64,000 nt of DNA from the NCBI RefSeq assembly GCF_000499845.2, contig NC_023756.2, positions 3,901,306 through 3,965,305 of the forward strand, written 5' to 3'. The notes beneath the pieces were generated by a model. That model was not told where the DNA came from, searched no databases, and saw only the letters and a list, made by a program, of their open reading frames with translations. Of this stretch, positions 35,448 to 46,789 are shown piece after piece. The translations under genes were made by a program, and so were the position numbers. The DNA comes from Phaseolus vulgaris. Its lineage: Eukaryota > Streptophyta > Magnoliopsida > Fabales > Fabaceae. Within the stretch, counting starts at the first letter, position 1. Each line of letters starts with the position of its first letter.

Positions 35448-37894
35448 TTTGGTGCAAATGTAGGGAAAAAGTTTGGCACTCAAAGTTATTGGCTTAATGG
35501 GACCTAGAGTCATTTCCACATTGAGTGTATGGTATGATGGAACACTATTATATACATCATCATAATCATTGCCATCAAAACTTTTTTTTTTTAAAGAGCT
35601 TTTCATAAATGAAAATTATATCTTAAAAATTGAACACCAATTTACAATTAATTAAAATACAAATTTTTAATAATAAAAATTCCGTTAGTAAACTGTGAAT
35701 GGAGAGAAATTACTACAATTATTTGGTTTACATCAAACTAGTATTTTTTTTTTTTAAATTGTAATTTTGAGTAAAAAAAGGTTTACGAAAATAAATAAGT
35801 TCAGAAGTGAAAGTGATCCTGAAATCTTATTTATAGGATATGATTTTTATTCTGAATACGATTTTCCTATTTTTGTAAATTTTGTTTATCTGAAGTTGTA
35901 ATTTAAAAAAAAACACTCTAGTTTATATAAAATTATAATTATTTTTAATTAAAATATTACAATATTATGAAGTGGTTTATAATTAAAAGCTGATCTTGTT
36001 ATTAAATATTGGATTATTAATTTACCTTCAAACATATATAAGTAGAACGTAGATCTGAAAATCTTAAAAGTGGATAGTTACAATTTTTATTTATTTATTT
36101 ATTTTATTTTTTAAATAAAAGCTTTTAGGTTAGACATTATTATAATTTTATTTATTTAAAATTATTGTTTTTTTTATAAAAATTAATCTTATTTAATCCT
36201 ATTCAACTATTTAGGCGAAATATTTTTTGTAATATTTAATAAATTTTGATTCAATATTATTATGTTAGTACAATTTCATATAATTTAATAATATAATATT
36301 GTATAAGTAATTTTCATAGTTTTTTTAGACTTATAAAAGGAGCTTTTAATTTCTTACGATTAAGTTGGGTTGTTGTTTTCAACTTATCTCAATATCAAAC
36401 TCATGGATAATCTATTTTGTAACGAATTTCAATTAAATGAAAGTTTAATTTTGTGTATTAAAATGCCCTTAATACTTTCTTTATTTTATAGAAAACGAAG
36501 TGAATGTATTTTTAATTCTTTTGGTTTTAGGAAAGTATTTTTAATTTATCAATAAAATCAAACAAGATTCATTTTTTTACTTATCTTTATGTTTCAAAAA
36601 ATTAGTTTTATAACTTGAATTACAAGAATAATTTATTTCAATAAAAAAAATTAATTTATGATGATGACTATTTAATTAATAAGAAATTCATCTATTTTCC
36701 CTCTTCTAAGTTCTTCCATCTATTAATTTATCATAAATGTTGGAAAAAAAATGCTAGCCAAAATTTTCAAATTATATTTCATCATGTATTTAAGAAGTTA
36801 TTTTTTTTCTTCAGAAGTTAGTAGTGACTTTTATTATATTGACTATGGCATTTAGGTTTTTCTTTGTTTCTTTATTTCTCTTAAATTTTACTACCTAGAC
36901 TAAATTCCTCTTAAATATTCTTACCTAGATTTATTCAATTCAAATTAAAAAAATTGAAATTTGAATCTCAACATATAAAAATTATCAAAGTAATAAGCAT
37001 AATGTTATTTTTTAAAATTTAATTAATAAAGTTAGGGTATTTCAGGATAAATAAAATTAAATGAAGTAAAAGTAGTTAAAATCAATATTTTTTTTTATTT
37101 AAATGAAAATGAAGGTAGTATTTTATATAAAAATAATAATAATAATATAAATTAAAATGTGGATAAGTTTTGTGGGCCATTAATGTTATAATTAAGAATG
37201 TATGTTTATAACTAATCCGACGGCTACGACACGCAAAGTATTAATTGAAAGTACAAAGTACTGTTTTAGCATTTATTTATTTTATAACAAATTTTTATAA
37301 TAATATTATTATTAATAAAAGATAAGAAAAAACATAATGAAGGTAGAAAAATCGATAATGAAATTATTAGAGTTTAAATAAGAGCCATCTTTAAGAGTTT
37401 AGAGATTTTTTATAGATTATAACTGTTTAACAGTTTTAATGTTTTATTAATCTGATTAAATAAATTCAAAATTATAATTTAAATATGTTTTTTTTTTCTT
37501 CTAAATTTAGTGATACCTACAAGATTCAGTTTACGTTAACAGTGAAAAATTCTATAAATTAATTACTAAACCATTAATATATAAAAATTAATTTGTCTGC
37601 CATGGGACCCTGCAACCACACTGTACCAGCATGTCCCAAAATTCATAAAATGAATCTGGAAAATAAAATATATATTTACTTATTTATTTTTTACGGAGAG
37701 AAAAAAAAATGAGAGTTAAATACTATTTCATTTTTCATTTACACTGTCTTTCAAATGCAAAATAAAATATATAAAATTAATAAAAATTATTTTCTGCTAT
37801 CATTTTTTTTGGGTATAAAGTCAGAAACAATTGAGTTGGACTATGGGTGAACTTAATCATGTTTAGTGAGTGAACTTAATGATTGTGTTAATGA

Positions 37895-38101
37895 TTGTGT
37901 TCCTTTTATAATATTTATTTAAAGAGATCATTGTACTTGTAATCGGTGTGCAACCGGATATAATTAAAACCTAATAGTTGCCCGTAGAGGTAGGTTGCAA
38001 TTGGCGACCGAACCACCTTAAATCCTGTTGTTTATTTTTTTTTTGCAGTTAATTCGTGATTATGTGTGTTGTTTTCGCATGTATATGTGTTTTTCCCATC
38101 A
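37895..38101 (+). mobile_element. Candidate Copia solo LTR fragment
   Basis: The block TTGCCCGTAGAGGTAGG (about 37978) followed by GACCGAACCACCTTAAATC (about 38007-38025) matches the hallmark found near the end of many plant Copia LTRs. Then come TGTGTTGTTTTCGCATG and a terminal GTTTTTCCCATCA at 38101. No primer-binding site follows, so this looks like a solo or truncated LTR. AATGA follows the end directly and also occurs at 37878-37882 and 37890-37894, so it may be the 5-bp target duplication. The left border is inferred. Confidence 0.5.
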
Positions 38102-40950
38102 AATGACATCAAAATTAATAATAATAAAATCAAAATCAATAATAACACTCTTTTCAAACAAACAAATATTTATAATGATATTTTTTCGATTTCTGAGATG
38201 ATGTTAATAATCAATTAGAAGTAATATTTGATTTAAAATTTAGAGTTTTTTCTCGATTTTATTTTAAGAAACATCAAAATTAAAAGAGAAAAAATGTACT
38301 TATATATGAGTATCAATTTTTTCTTATAAACAAATGAAATAAATTTATCTAAAACTATTAAAACCATTATAAATTATTACTCTATTAAAACATATTTTTC
38401 CAGAAAAATAATTAAACAAACAGACACAATATTTCAAATGTAGAAACTTTAATATTATCAAATAAATAAGGGTTCACAGTGATATACTTTTTTCTTCTAG
38501 AAGTCAAAAACTAAGAAATTTCAATGGTCTAAAATGATTAATTAATTAAATAGCTTCTAGACTTGGTTAATTTGTATTTGTTGAAATGTAAGGTTGAAAT
38601 TTAATTATTCTCCCTAAGTATATTGACATAAATTTTAACTAAATATTATTTTATGACCTTTCAAAAATCTCAAATTATAAATACTATAAATATCAAAATG
38701 TTAAGATTAGGTACAATAAATAAAAACATTTTATACTCTATATTAATAAAAAAAATTAAGAGATTGAGAAAGTGATTATATATGTTGAAAGAAAAATAAT
38801 AAATTGAGACAAATATTTTATCAAAGTAGAAGTTACATGAATATTACAAGTATTAAGTTGACTTGTTTTAAAAAAAGTACAAGTGAAACTTTTATAAAAT
38901 ATAGTATATAAGTATATCACATTAAATAAAATAACAATAAAAAATTTTTAGATATAAATATTGAATGTAAATTTTCCAATGAACATTATGTAAGAAGCTA
39001 TTATGTTTTTATTACCATTCTTATTTTACATTAAAACTTATTCCTTAAATCTATTTAAATTGCTTAAAATTTTTAACTTTAAGATTTACTTTCTTCGACA
39101 ATTTATTTTAGACCATTTTCTTTTATATTAAACTCATATTTAGAATTTTTTTCCATCCAATGCATATATTTTATTTTAAAAGTCAAATATCTTTTATAAA
39201 ATAAGTATAGAAATAATGTTATCGTAATTGAATTGTTTTATTGATATTTTTTTAAACAAATTTAGTAAAATATTGAATTTACCTCAAAGTTCATTCAAGT
39301 TGATTTTTTTTTCAATAAGTTATTAGTGAAAATAAATTAAAAAAATCCACAAAGTTACTTGTGTTTTTTTTTGTAGAATTTTTTTTATTTATTTCATCCC
39401 TCTACAAATTTTTTAAAAAAACTCTAAATTACATTAGTTTTTAATTTCACAAGTCAAGAAACCCATAGCAAAAGGCAAACAAAAAAAATATTATTTATTA
39501 ACAAAAACTTAAAAGTATTAAAAATTACTAATCACTTTTGATGTGATGACTTAAATTTTGAGTTTTTGTATTAAAATAGATATATATGGAAAAACATGTT
39601 AAAGAAGCTTTGTGAGACATGATGAGCATATTGTTTTGGCAATAGAACAATTTTTTTTTCCATAAAAAATGTGAAAGGTACAAAGAAACCCACTTTTAAA
39701 TTGAAAGGGAAATTCCATTAACATGTGGCATACTACTTAATGCCCAAAACCCTTCATTCCACAATTTTCATTAAGTTGACAATCCCACATATACTTTATT
39801 CTTAGGATACCAATTTTGCACCACCAAATTGGAAAGTTGAATTAAAATTCATAAATCACATTTAAGGATTGTTAATTAGGTATTAAAAATATTTTTCTTC
39901 TATTTCTATATTTTAATCACAACAAAGTCAAGTTGAATTATTAATACAAAAAATGTCTTTTATTAAAATCTAGTGACCCTTTAACGAAGAAAAGTTTTTT
40001 TTTTATCAAAATTTGGTCTAGGGATTCTAAACACAATTTTCTTATTATTAATTCTGATTTTATCACCTTTAAACTATTATATCGTTATTATTGTATTAAT
40101 GGTCAGTTTATAGAGTTTACAAGGTTGTTAGTATTCATATTTTATAGCTTTCAGTACGTGTAATTTTATTATATCTATTACCGAAGTAAATCAAAATGAA
40201 TAAGATATCCGTTTAACAATTTTGCAATCTTGTACAATTACATTCAATCAGTTTCTACAATCTTTTGCCTTATTTTATTTCCTTCAATTAGTTCCTACAA
40301 ATTTCTCCATGTTTAACCTTAGTATAGGATACTAGAATGGTGTGATGCTAAGTTGAATTCCATTGTAGTAATTAACCATGGTCAACCCATGATGAGTTGG
40401 AGTGATGTTTTCTTTGACTTGATGTGTCATGTTAAGCTAATTATATTAATTTTTGTTATTGAATATTATTTATCAAAGAAATGCTTAAAATAGGAAATAA
40501 AATAAAAATAGAATTGCATTTTGACCTTATTACACTTAGGTGGTGGCATAAACTTCGGTCAACTGATTCTGCCTTTGACTTGAAGTGATTTTGATCAATC
40601 TCAAGCATTTTTCTGTTCCTCAAATTTAATACAAAAATAAGCAAAATTGGGTTTTATTCTCTCACTTTTTATTACACAAATTGTTCAAAAGAAGAAACAG
40701 AGAATTGGAAAAAGGTAATAATGTTTTTACCAGTGAAACAGGATTACAATTGTTTGATCATTGTTTTGTTTCTGTTCTGTCTCAAATTTCAGAAAACCAT
40801 TTTAACGTTTTCACCAACCAAACCCACCAACCAACCATTCTCTCATGTTCCTTAATGACCCCTCTGAATCCTGTGCTTTATTATTGCATTTCTGATTACA
40901 CTTTCCTAATCCCATTCTTCTTTTATTTCAGCAAAGATCCAAAAAATAAT

Positions 40951-42042
40951 GCAAAGAATTGAACGTTTCAATTCTCTCTCTGTCTCTCTCTGTTTCTCTC
41001 TCTTTGGATTCTGTAACAAACCAAGGCAGTGAGAAGACACGCAACACCGAATCAGAAACAGCAGGAGAGAAAGAAAAAAACACTTGCTTGCACGTTCTCT
41101 TCCCAGTGGTCCCATCTCCTTTTCCTTCTTCTTCTTCTTCTTCTACTCGACTCTGCACCCTTCACTTTCTTTTTATTCCCCTTTTTTCCTTTCTCCTTTC
41201 TGGTTCAGAACCACCCTTTGTTTCTTTGAAAACAACAAGGTATGCTTCTTCTTGTATACCTGCCTAATAAAAATTCATCATCTTGGTCGTGCTTGTTATC
41301 CTCTAAATGCAAATGGGTTTGTTGAAAAATTTGATCTTTGGTGGATTGAAATGGCTTTTTCTGAACATCCCCTGATTCGGTTTTTGTGGTATGGGGTTGG
41401 TTTTCATTTGGGGTGCCTTCTTTTCCTGTTTTTAATTTTTATATAAAGAAATTTGATTTTTCATTTGTGATTCCAAAATATCCTTTCAAGATGATTGTCA
41501 ATGGTGGTGGTGTGGGAAAAAAAGTTTTCTTGGCCATTAAGTTTTTCAATGTGTTTTTTTATGATGTTTGGTTGTGACTTTTGCTGAAAAATCAATATTT
41601 GGGGATGGTTTTGCTTTTGGATGAATATTCTGCTGCGTTTGATTTTGATTGATTTGTGATTCTCAGCACCCGGGTGGATTTTGTTGCATTTCTAAATCTT
41701 CATTGATTTGCTTAGATGATTGGTTGCACGGTTAATGTGCTTTCTTGATGAGTGTCTTCTTTTTATAAAGGATCAGTTAATGGAAAAGCTTACTTTTTCA
41801 CAATTATTGCAGCTAGTCTTAGAGTACCTATGTTTACAAGACACGAGAATGTGTTTTATTGAAGTTTGCTTGAGAAACAGTAGTTTGCCTACTGGGACAT
41901 CATGATTTTTCTTTTTGGTTGTTTGATGACTTCTTTTCCTTTCTCTGTTTGTGTCTGGCTGGCTGGTTCCTGTTACATTAATAGTTTCATAGTATTGTGG
42001 TGGATCGAATGGAGAAAATCAGATGTGAGACAATATAAAAGT

Positions 42043-42074
<32 letters not shown>

Positions 42075-42336
42075 CATTTGAGACCAGTTTTAAAACACAA
42101 ATTCTTTCTCTGTGCAACTTTCAAAGATTGTGATTTGAAACATAGATGAATGGGAGATACATTTTCATTCCTTTCCACCATAGATATTAATGGTTTGTTC
42201 TTGTTTCTGAACCTATTTCTACTGAAATATTGGATGTGCTTTTGTTTTTTATTTGCAGTTTGAATCAACCATTTCTTAAACATTATGCCCTTTATGTAAG
42301 CTGTATTTAACATTGGCTTTCTTTTTTGTGTTTCAG
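40951..42336 (+). other. 5' leader exon and leader intron of the calmodulin-binding gene
   Basis: A CT-rich tract (40966-41003) and TTC repeats (41127-41146) mark a pyrimidine-rich leader. A good donor, ACAAG/GTATGC, lies at 41239/41240. The matching acceptor TTTCAG ends at 42336, 53 bp before the ATG at 42390. The roughly 1.1-kb T-rich interval between looks like a leader intron. The transcription start is not determined. Confidence 0.6.
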
Positions 42337-42389
42337 GATTGTTGTCTTGAATCTTGTTCTGCTCATTAGCATATCTCATCTCCAATCTT

Positions 42390-44171
42390 ATGGCCAATGA
42401 AAGTGTTGAATTACCAGTGACCCCAGAAGTGACCAAGTCACCTGGGGTTGAAAAAAGAAGGCATTTAGCTGACAAAGCTAGTCCTGGAACCAGTGTTGAA
42501 AAAACCATTCCAAATTATCTCAGAGCTTCAACTGGTTCTTGTCATGATTTTTGCAAATATGGGAAGGAACATGCATTTGATTTGAAGGAAAGACGCTCTA
42601 TACCTAATAGAGCTACAAGAAAACAGCTTCACCACAGTTTAGAAGGTAGTGTTGGTGGGATAACGATATCAGTTGCTAGGCTCAGTGCATCTGTAGATTC
42701 CAAGCTGACAAAGATGTCAACAGGCAAACTCAAAGAATCAGTTGATTCCAAGATGATTTCTGATACATCTGACACTTTTAAGCAGAAACTGGCAACAAAA
42801 TCATTTGACAAGCGAAAGGAATCAGGAGTGAGAAATTTCTCATTGGCCAAGGTCCTGAGTTCTCATACATCTCTGCCAACAAGAAAACAAATTTCTTCAA
42901 TCAAGGAGGTCCAATCTCCATCAAAGTCTCCTTCCAAAAAGGAGCGAACTCCATCAAACTCCACTTCTAGGAAAGTGGAATCTCCATCAAAATCAACTTC
43001 TAGGAAGGTGGAAGCTCCATCAAAATCAATGGTCAAGAAGATGGACTCTCCTTTAAAACCTACTTCCAATGAGATGGGGAATCCATCAAAACCAATCTCC
43101 AAGGTCAAAACTTCATCAAAACCAACTTCCAATGTGGTGAAAACTTCATCACCCTTATCTTCTATCAAAGGTAAAGAGGCAAAGTTGTCTGAAAAACGCA
43201 CGACTTCTTTAAATTTAAGCAGTGCTAGAAAGAAGCAAATATCTTCTATGAATTCCTCAGATGGCGATGTTAGCCAAAGATATAATAAGATCAAGATGGA
43301 AAAGGGAGCTACCTCCTCCAAAGCAGGTTCAAAAAAACTGATGTCACCCCAGAAGGCTTTATTATCCCCCAGACCTTCCCTTAGAAGAGTTGCAAGTATA
43401 AATTCAAGAAAGCTCAAGAGCCTGAAAATTGCTTCTCACCTTAAGAATCAGCAGACTGCCAAAATGGTCGAGCACGAGGAACATGACAACCATGAGGTGA
43501 AGGAAAAGACTTTGTATGTCATCAAGATGGGAAGTGAAAACAAAACTTTGCAATCTGATCAGAATGCTAGGTATGATGATGAATCATACCTCCCTCAGTT
43601 GTCATCACCTAAGTCTTCGGTATCCTCAATTTCCCAAGAGGAATCTGAATATACAACTAGTGAATTTGAGCCGGATTCCTTTTCAGGAAGCCATGAAATT
43701 GAATGCCTAGAAAACATGGAGACATTGGAAGATGAGAAGAAAAGCAAAAACACAAGGAATGGGGTTGCATATTCCAAAGACAAGGACAACAAAATGATAA
43801 AATTGAAGTTCAGAAGGGGAAAAGTGGTTGAAAATCAACCTGAGATAAGTAGTCCAAGAAGGATCAAGTTTCGGAGAGCAAGAGGGCTGGCTGGGAGAGC
43901 CAATCTTAAGGGTGATGCCCGGAAAAGCTTTGATAGAAATGAAGCCTGTGCTGACAGCAATGGTGCTGCAACTACTCCAGAGAAGGTTGTTTTAAGACAT
44001 CAAGATATGCAGGACAAGAAAGATGCACAGGGATTGTTTAATAATGTAATTGAGGAAACAGCAAGTAAACTAGCCGAAACTCGGAAGAGCAAGGTTAAAG
44101 CATTGGTTGGTGCCTTTGAAACTGTGATCTCTCTTCAAGAGAGAAAACCTTCTGCAGACACACTCAGTTGA
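42390..44171 (+). CDS. Plant calmodulin-binding-domain protein, Ser/Lys-rich
   Basis: A single coding exon encodes 593 residues. The N-terminal half is basic and Ser-rich, probably disordered. It contains a degenerate peptide repeat of the form SPSKSTSRKVE at about residues 170-260. The middle has an acidic Ser/Glu stretch (SISQEESEYTTSEFEPDSFS). The C-terminus carries the conserved plant calmodulin-binding region (PF07839 type): KMIKLKFRRGKVVE, then SPRRIKFRRAR, and finally KSKVKALVGAFETVISLQ, a basic amphipathic helix as expected for Ca2+/calmodulin binding. The family is tied to calcium signalling in stress and defence (for example potato PCBP), but the partner and role of this member are unknown. 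The ATG at 42390 is the first in frame. The frame is open 12 codons further upstream without an ATG. Confidence 0.9.
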   Translation: MANESVELPVTPEVTKSPGVEKRRHLADKASPGTSVEKTIPNYLRASTGSCHDFCKYGKEHAFDLKERRSIPNRATRKQLHHSLEGSVGGITISVARLSASVDSKLTKMSTGKLKESVDSKMISDTSDTFKQKLATKSFDKRKESGVRNFSLAKVLSSHTSLPTRKQISSIKEVQSPSKSPSKKERTPSNSTSRKVESPSKSTSRKVEAPSKSMVKKMDSPLKPTSNEMGNPSKPISKVKTSSKPTSNVVKTSSPLSSIKGKEAKLSEKRTTSLNLSSARKKQISSMNSSDGDVSQRYNKIKMEKGATSSKAGSKKLMSPQKALLSPRPSLRRVASINSRKLKSLKIASHLKNQQTAKMVEHEEHDNHEVKEKTLYVIKMGSENKTLQSDQNARYDDESYLPQLSSPKSSVSSISQEESEYTTSEFEPDSFSGSHEIECLENMETLEDEKKSKNTRNGVAYSKDKDNKMIKLKFRRGKVVENQPEISSPRRIKFRRARGLAGRANLKGDARKSFDRNEACADSNGAATTPEKVVLRHQDMQDKKDAQGLFNNVIEETASKLAETRKSKVKALVGAFETVISLQERKPSADTLS

Positions 44172-44453
44172 CCAAATCTGGAATAGAAATTTTCTAGCTT
44201 TTTCACTTGTTTTGTAAAGAAATGATAGGAAAATAAACCTGAGCTTTGGTAGTAGTTGTGAAGCTAACAAGCTGAAGGTATTGCAGAAAGTAGAGTTAGA
44301 TTTGCCTTGAATTTTCTTCAGAAACTCTGCATGTAGAGTTTGAAGGGGGATTTTGTGTTGCGAACTTACATTAACTTGCACCATATACTTTTTGTTTCAT
44401 TTTGCTTTGGAAAATCCATACCTGTGGTGAATGATTTGTATCTTCTAATTTTG

Positions 44454-44459
44454 AATAAA
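44454..44459 (+). terminator. Probable polyadenylation signal of the calmodulin-binding gene
   Basis: AATAAA lies 283 bp after the stop codon in a T-rich 3' region. Confidence 0.45.
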
Positions 44460-44713
44460 AATCAGACAGTGATGCCAGTGACCTTGTACTTTTAGCCTGG
44501 AAAACAAACTTGCTTTGAACTTGTGAAAATTTCTGTTACTTCTTTGATGTTCATGTCAAAGTAAGAGATGTCAGTATTGTGCATGTGTTTTTGGTAAGAC
44601 AGTTCTCTCTTAAATCTGCTGGTATAATCTGGTTAACTAACTAGTTTGTCAACTTCATACATTTTCTGAGATATTAGTGTAATCTATGGCAACTAATCCT
44701 GTTTTTTTTTTTT

Positions 44714-45010
44714 CAAAAATAAAGGTAATTTTGTAGGTTAATTATCAAAATGAATAATTTTTTTTTTTAAATTGGTACATCGTAACAACTTGGCATGATT
44801 AATTAAATTTCAACTAATACTACTTTACACGACTTCTTGGCATGATTAGTTAGATTTCAACTGATACTACTTGAGACGACTTCTTAATATGATTAATCAG
44901 ATTTCAACTAATACTACTTGACACGACTTCTTGAAATGAACTATTTTGATAATTTTTAAAAATTTTACTATTTCGATATTAACCTACAAAATTATCTTAT
45001 TTTTTAAAAG
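44714..45010. mobile_element. Inverted-repeat (MITE-like) element with an internal tandem array
   Basis: The left arm contains GGTAATTTTGTAGGTTAA (44724-44741). The right arm contains its complement with one mismatch (44979-44996). Similarity extends outward through an AAAATAA word and inward through ATTATCAAAAT-like words. Between the arms lie three 47-bp tandem units. There is no coding potential. The ends run into poly-T/poly-A, so the target duplication is not visible. Confidence 0.65.
44791..44931. repeat. Three 47-bp tandem units inside the inverted-repeat element
   Basis: Units start at 44791, 44838 and 44885. Each has ATGATTAnTnAnATTTCAACT, then ATACTACTT and a closing ACGACTTCTT. 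They are spaced exactly 47 bp apart. Confidence 0.85.
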
Positions 45011-46635
45011 AAAAACTCAGAGTATAGTTTGGAATTATTTTCTTCCTTAATTCATAGACTACTAATAAAGAAAACCTTTGACATTGTGTCTCAACTTACT
45101 TTCTTATGGTATCTTAAAAAATTATACCAGGTCCTGGATTTAATTTAAAAAAAATAAATGTATGTAAAATTGAGAATTGAACTGAAATTGCATTTTTTTA
45201 AAATATAAAAACTAAATCTCAGATAAAAAATAAAGTGACCAATTTATTAGGTTAAAGAAAATCTACTTAAACATGCTGATTACACAAGCAAATAACATAA
45301 TTTTTTTTTCTCAAATATTAACCTCTCATTCTTTTCAATTAATTCATTTTCATTAAACTTGATGAAAAAGGAAACATTGTCATGAAAATGCACTTACAGA
45401 AAATAAAATATAGCATCCACACACGTACGATAGCAACCATCTACTAATTTTTGCTCATTACTTGAAGATTTAGCTAATCATGTCCATTTTAAAATTGGTT
45501 GACTATTGAATCCTATGTAGGGCTTTCTTTTTTTTATGTATTGGTTAACCCCAAAATAAATTATCTTATAAATAATACATGGCTTTTATATTCATACACA
45601 CTTTGATATTAAATTATCAAATGAAAAAATATTGAATAGTTTAAGAATTATTTAGTGAAAATTGATTCCTCATCTCTTTGTGTATTCCAATCCCTATTGA
45701 ACATGATGTTTATTTCTCCTCACAAATACCATTTTCTCTAGTATTTACAACATATTTTACTTTTTATTAGCATGATTTTCATTTAATTGTAATTTTTGTT
45801 ACCCATTTTGAGATAAAATCATTCAAGGTGGAGAATGCGGGTTTAGCAAATGAGTCGATCTCTTCTTTAATGTTTTGTTTGGATTGAGAAGTGGAAAGTT
45901 GAGGGTGTGAGAGAGTGAAAGTATGAGGATGTGAGAAAAACTGAGTGTGTTTGGATTGAGGTATGTTAAGATGAATATGTGAAAAAAGTTTATTGAAATA
46001 AGTGAGTGATGTGATGAGTGTAAGAGTATTTTAAATTATTTTTAATGGTGTAAATGGTAAGATTACATATTTACAATTATGTTTGTTTTAACACACCACA
46101 TAATTAATTATCCTCCTAATAATACTTTGTGACTGATATGATTATAAGTAACTGAGGTGATTATCACATATTTATGCTCAAATTCTACAAAAGAAAAGTG
46201 TAAGTTACTTTTCAGTATACACAATATGTATACGATATGTATGATATTGTAGGTAGTTATGTGTCAAGTCATAGGTGAATAATAACAATTTTGAGATAAT
46301 ACAATTGTTAACTATCAGAAGGAACTACATTCATATTTTCGTCATTGTACTATATAACACAAAATTGTTTTAGTCTTTTATCAAAACTTTAAACTTTCCT
46401 TATAATATGAAAATATTGAAATAGTATATATCAATTTGCAATTAAAACAATCACAAATTTTGAAAAAAATCCATCAATATTTTAAAAAAAGTCAACTATT
46501 ATTTCACATATATAAAAAACAATTTAGTATATAATGTAAGAACAAAAATATGTATAACCCTAAAAAAAATAAAAATACCAAATAAAAGAAGCAAAACTTT
46601 ATTTTTCCGAAAATAAAAATATACGTTCACGTAAC
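45011..46635. other. AT-rich intergenic region upstream of LOS4
   Basis: No gene is visible. A GA/TG-rich block at about 45880-46030 contains GTTTGGATTGAG twice (about 45888 and 45948), suggesting a repeat element of unknown type. Confidence 0.5.
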
Positions 46636-46653
46636 AGGCCTAAACATTGGGCC
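46636..46653. promoter_or_regulatory. Paired site II-like elements in the LOS4 promoter
   Basis: AGGCCTAAACATTGGGCC contains GGCCTA and TGGGCC, inverted forms of the TGGGCY site II motif bound by TCP factors in many housekeeping genes. It lies about 140 bp upstream of the ATG. An ATT-rich stretch (46681-46705) follows. Confidence 0.5.
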
Positions 46654-46789
46654 ACCGTCATTTGAACGCAACCTTCACCATATTTATTATTTATTATTTA
46701 TTATTAACATAAGAAGAACATTTATTATTTTTTTTCACGCATACACTCTCTGCATACACTAATCCACCGTCGCATTCTACTTCCGATCC

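Larger units (their letters stand above)
31376..40950. other. Large gene-poor AT-rich region
   Basis: No gene can be supported across 9.5 kb. The beginning holds the DUF4336 3' UTR. At about 31590-31690 a block (GGGGGAGATCCCACCATATACTGCAAATCTCACCTTATAA in parts, then ATAAGATCGAGTTAGATTTAAAG) resembles a common legume interspersed repeat, from memory. Other content is microsatellites at 34.8 and 35.4 kb and a Copia-like LTR piece at about 38 kb. Short ORFs here are low-complexity. Confidence 0.6.

Noticed and set aside
41084..41446. 120-aa ORF in the leader of the calmodulin-binding gene
   Set aside because: It is Phe/Ser/Leu-rich translation of a pyrimidine-rich leader and crosses the inferred donor site at 41240.
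42863..43417. 184-aa ORF on the minus strand
   Set aside because: It lies wholly antisense to the calmodulin-binding protein's coding exon, and its Phe/Glu/Asp-rich repeats mirror the Ser/Lys repeats of the sense frame.
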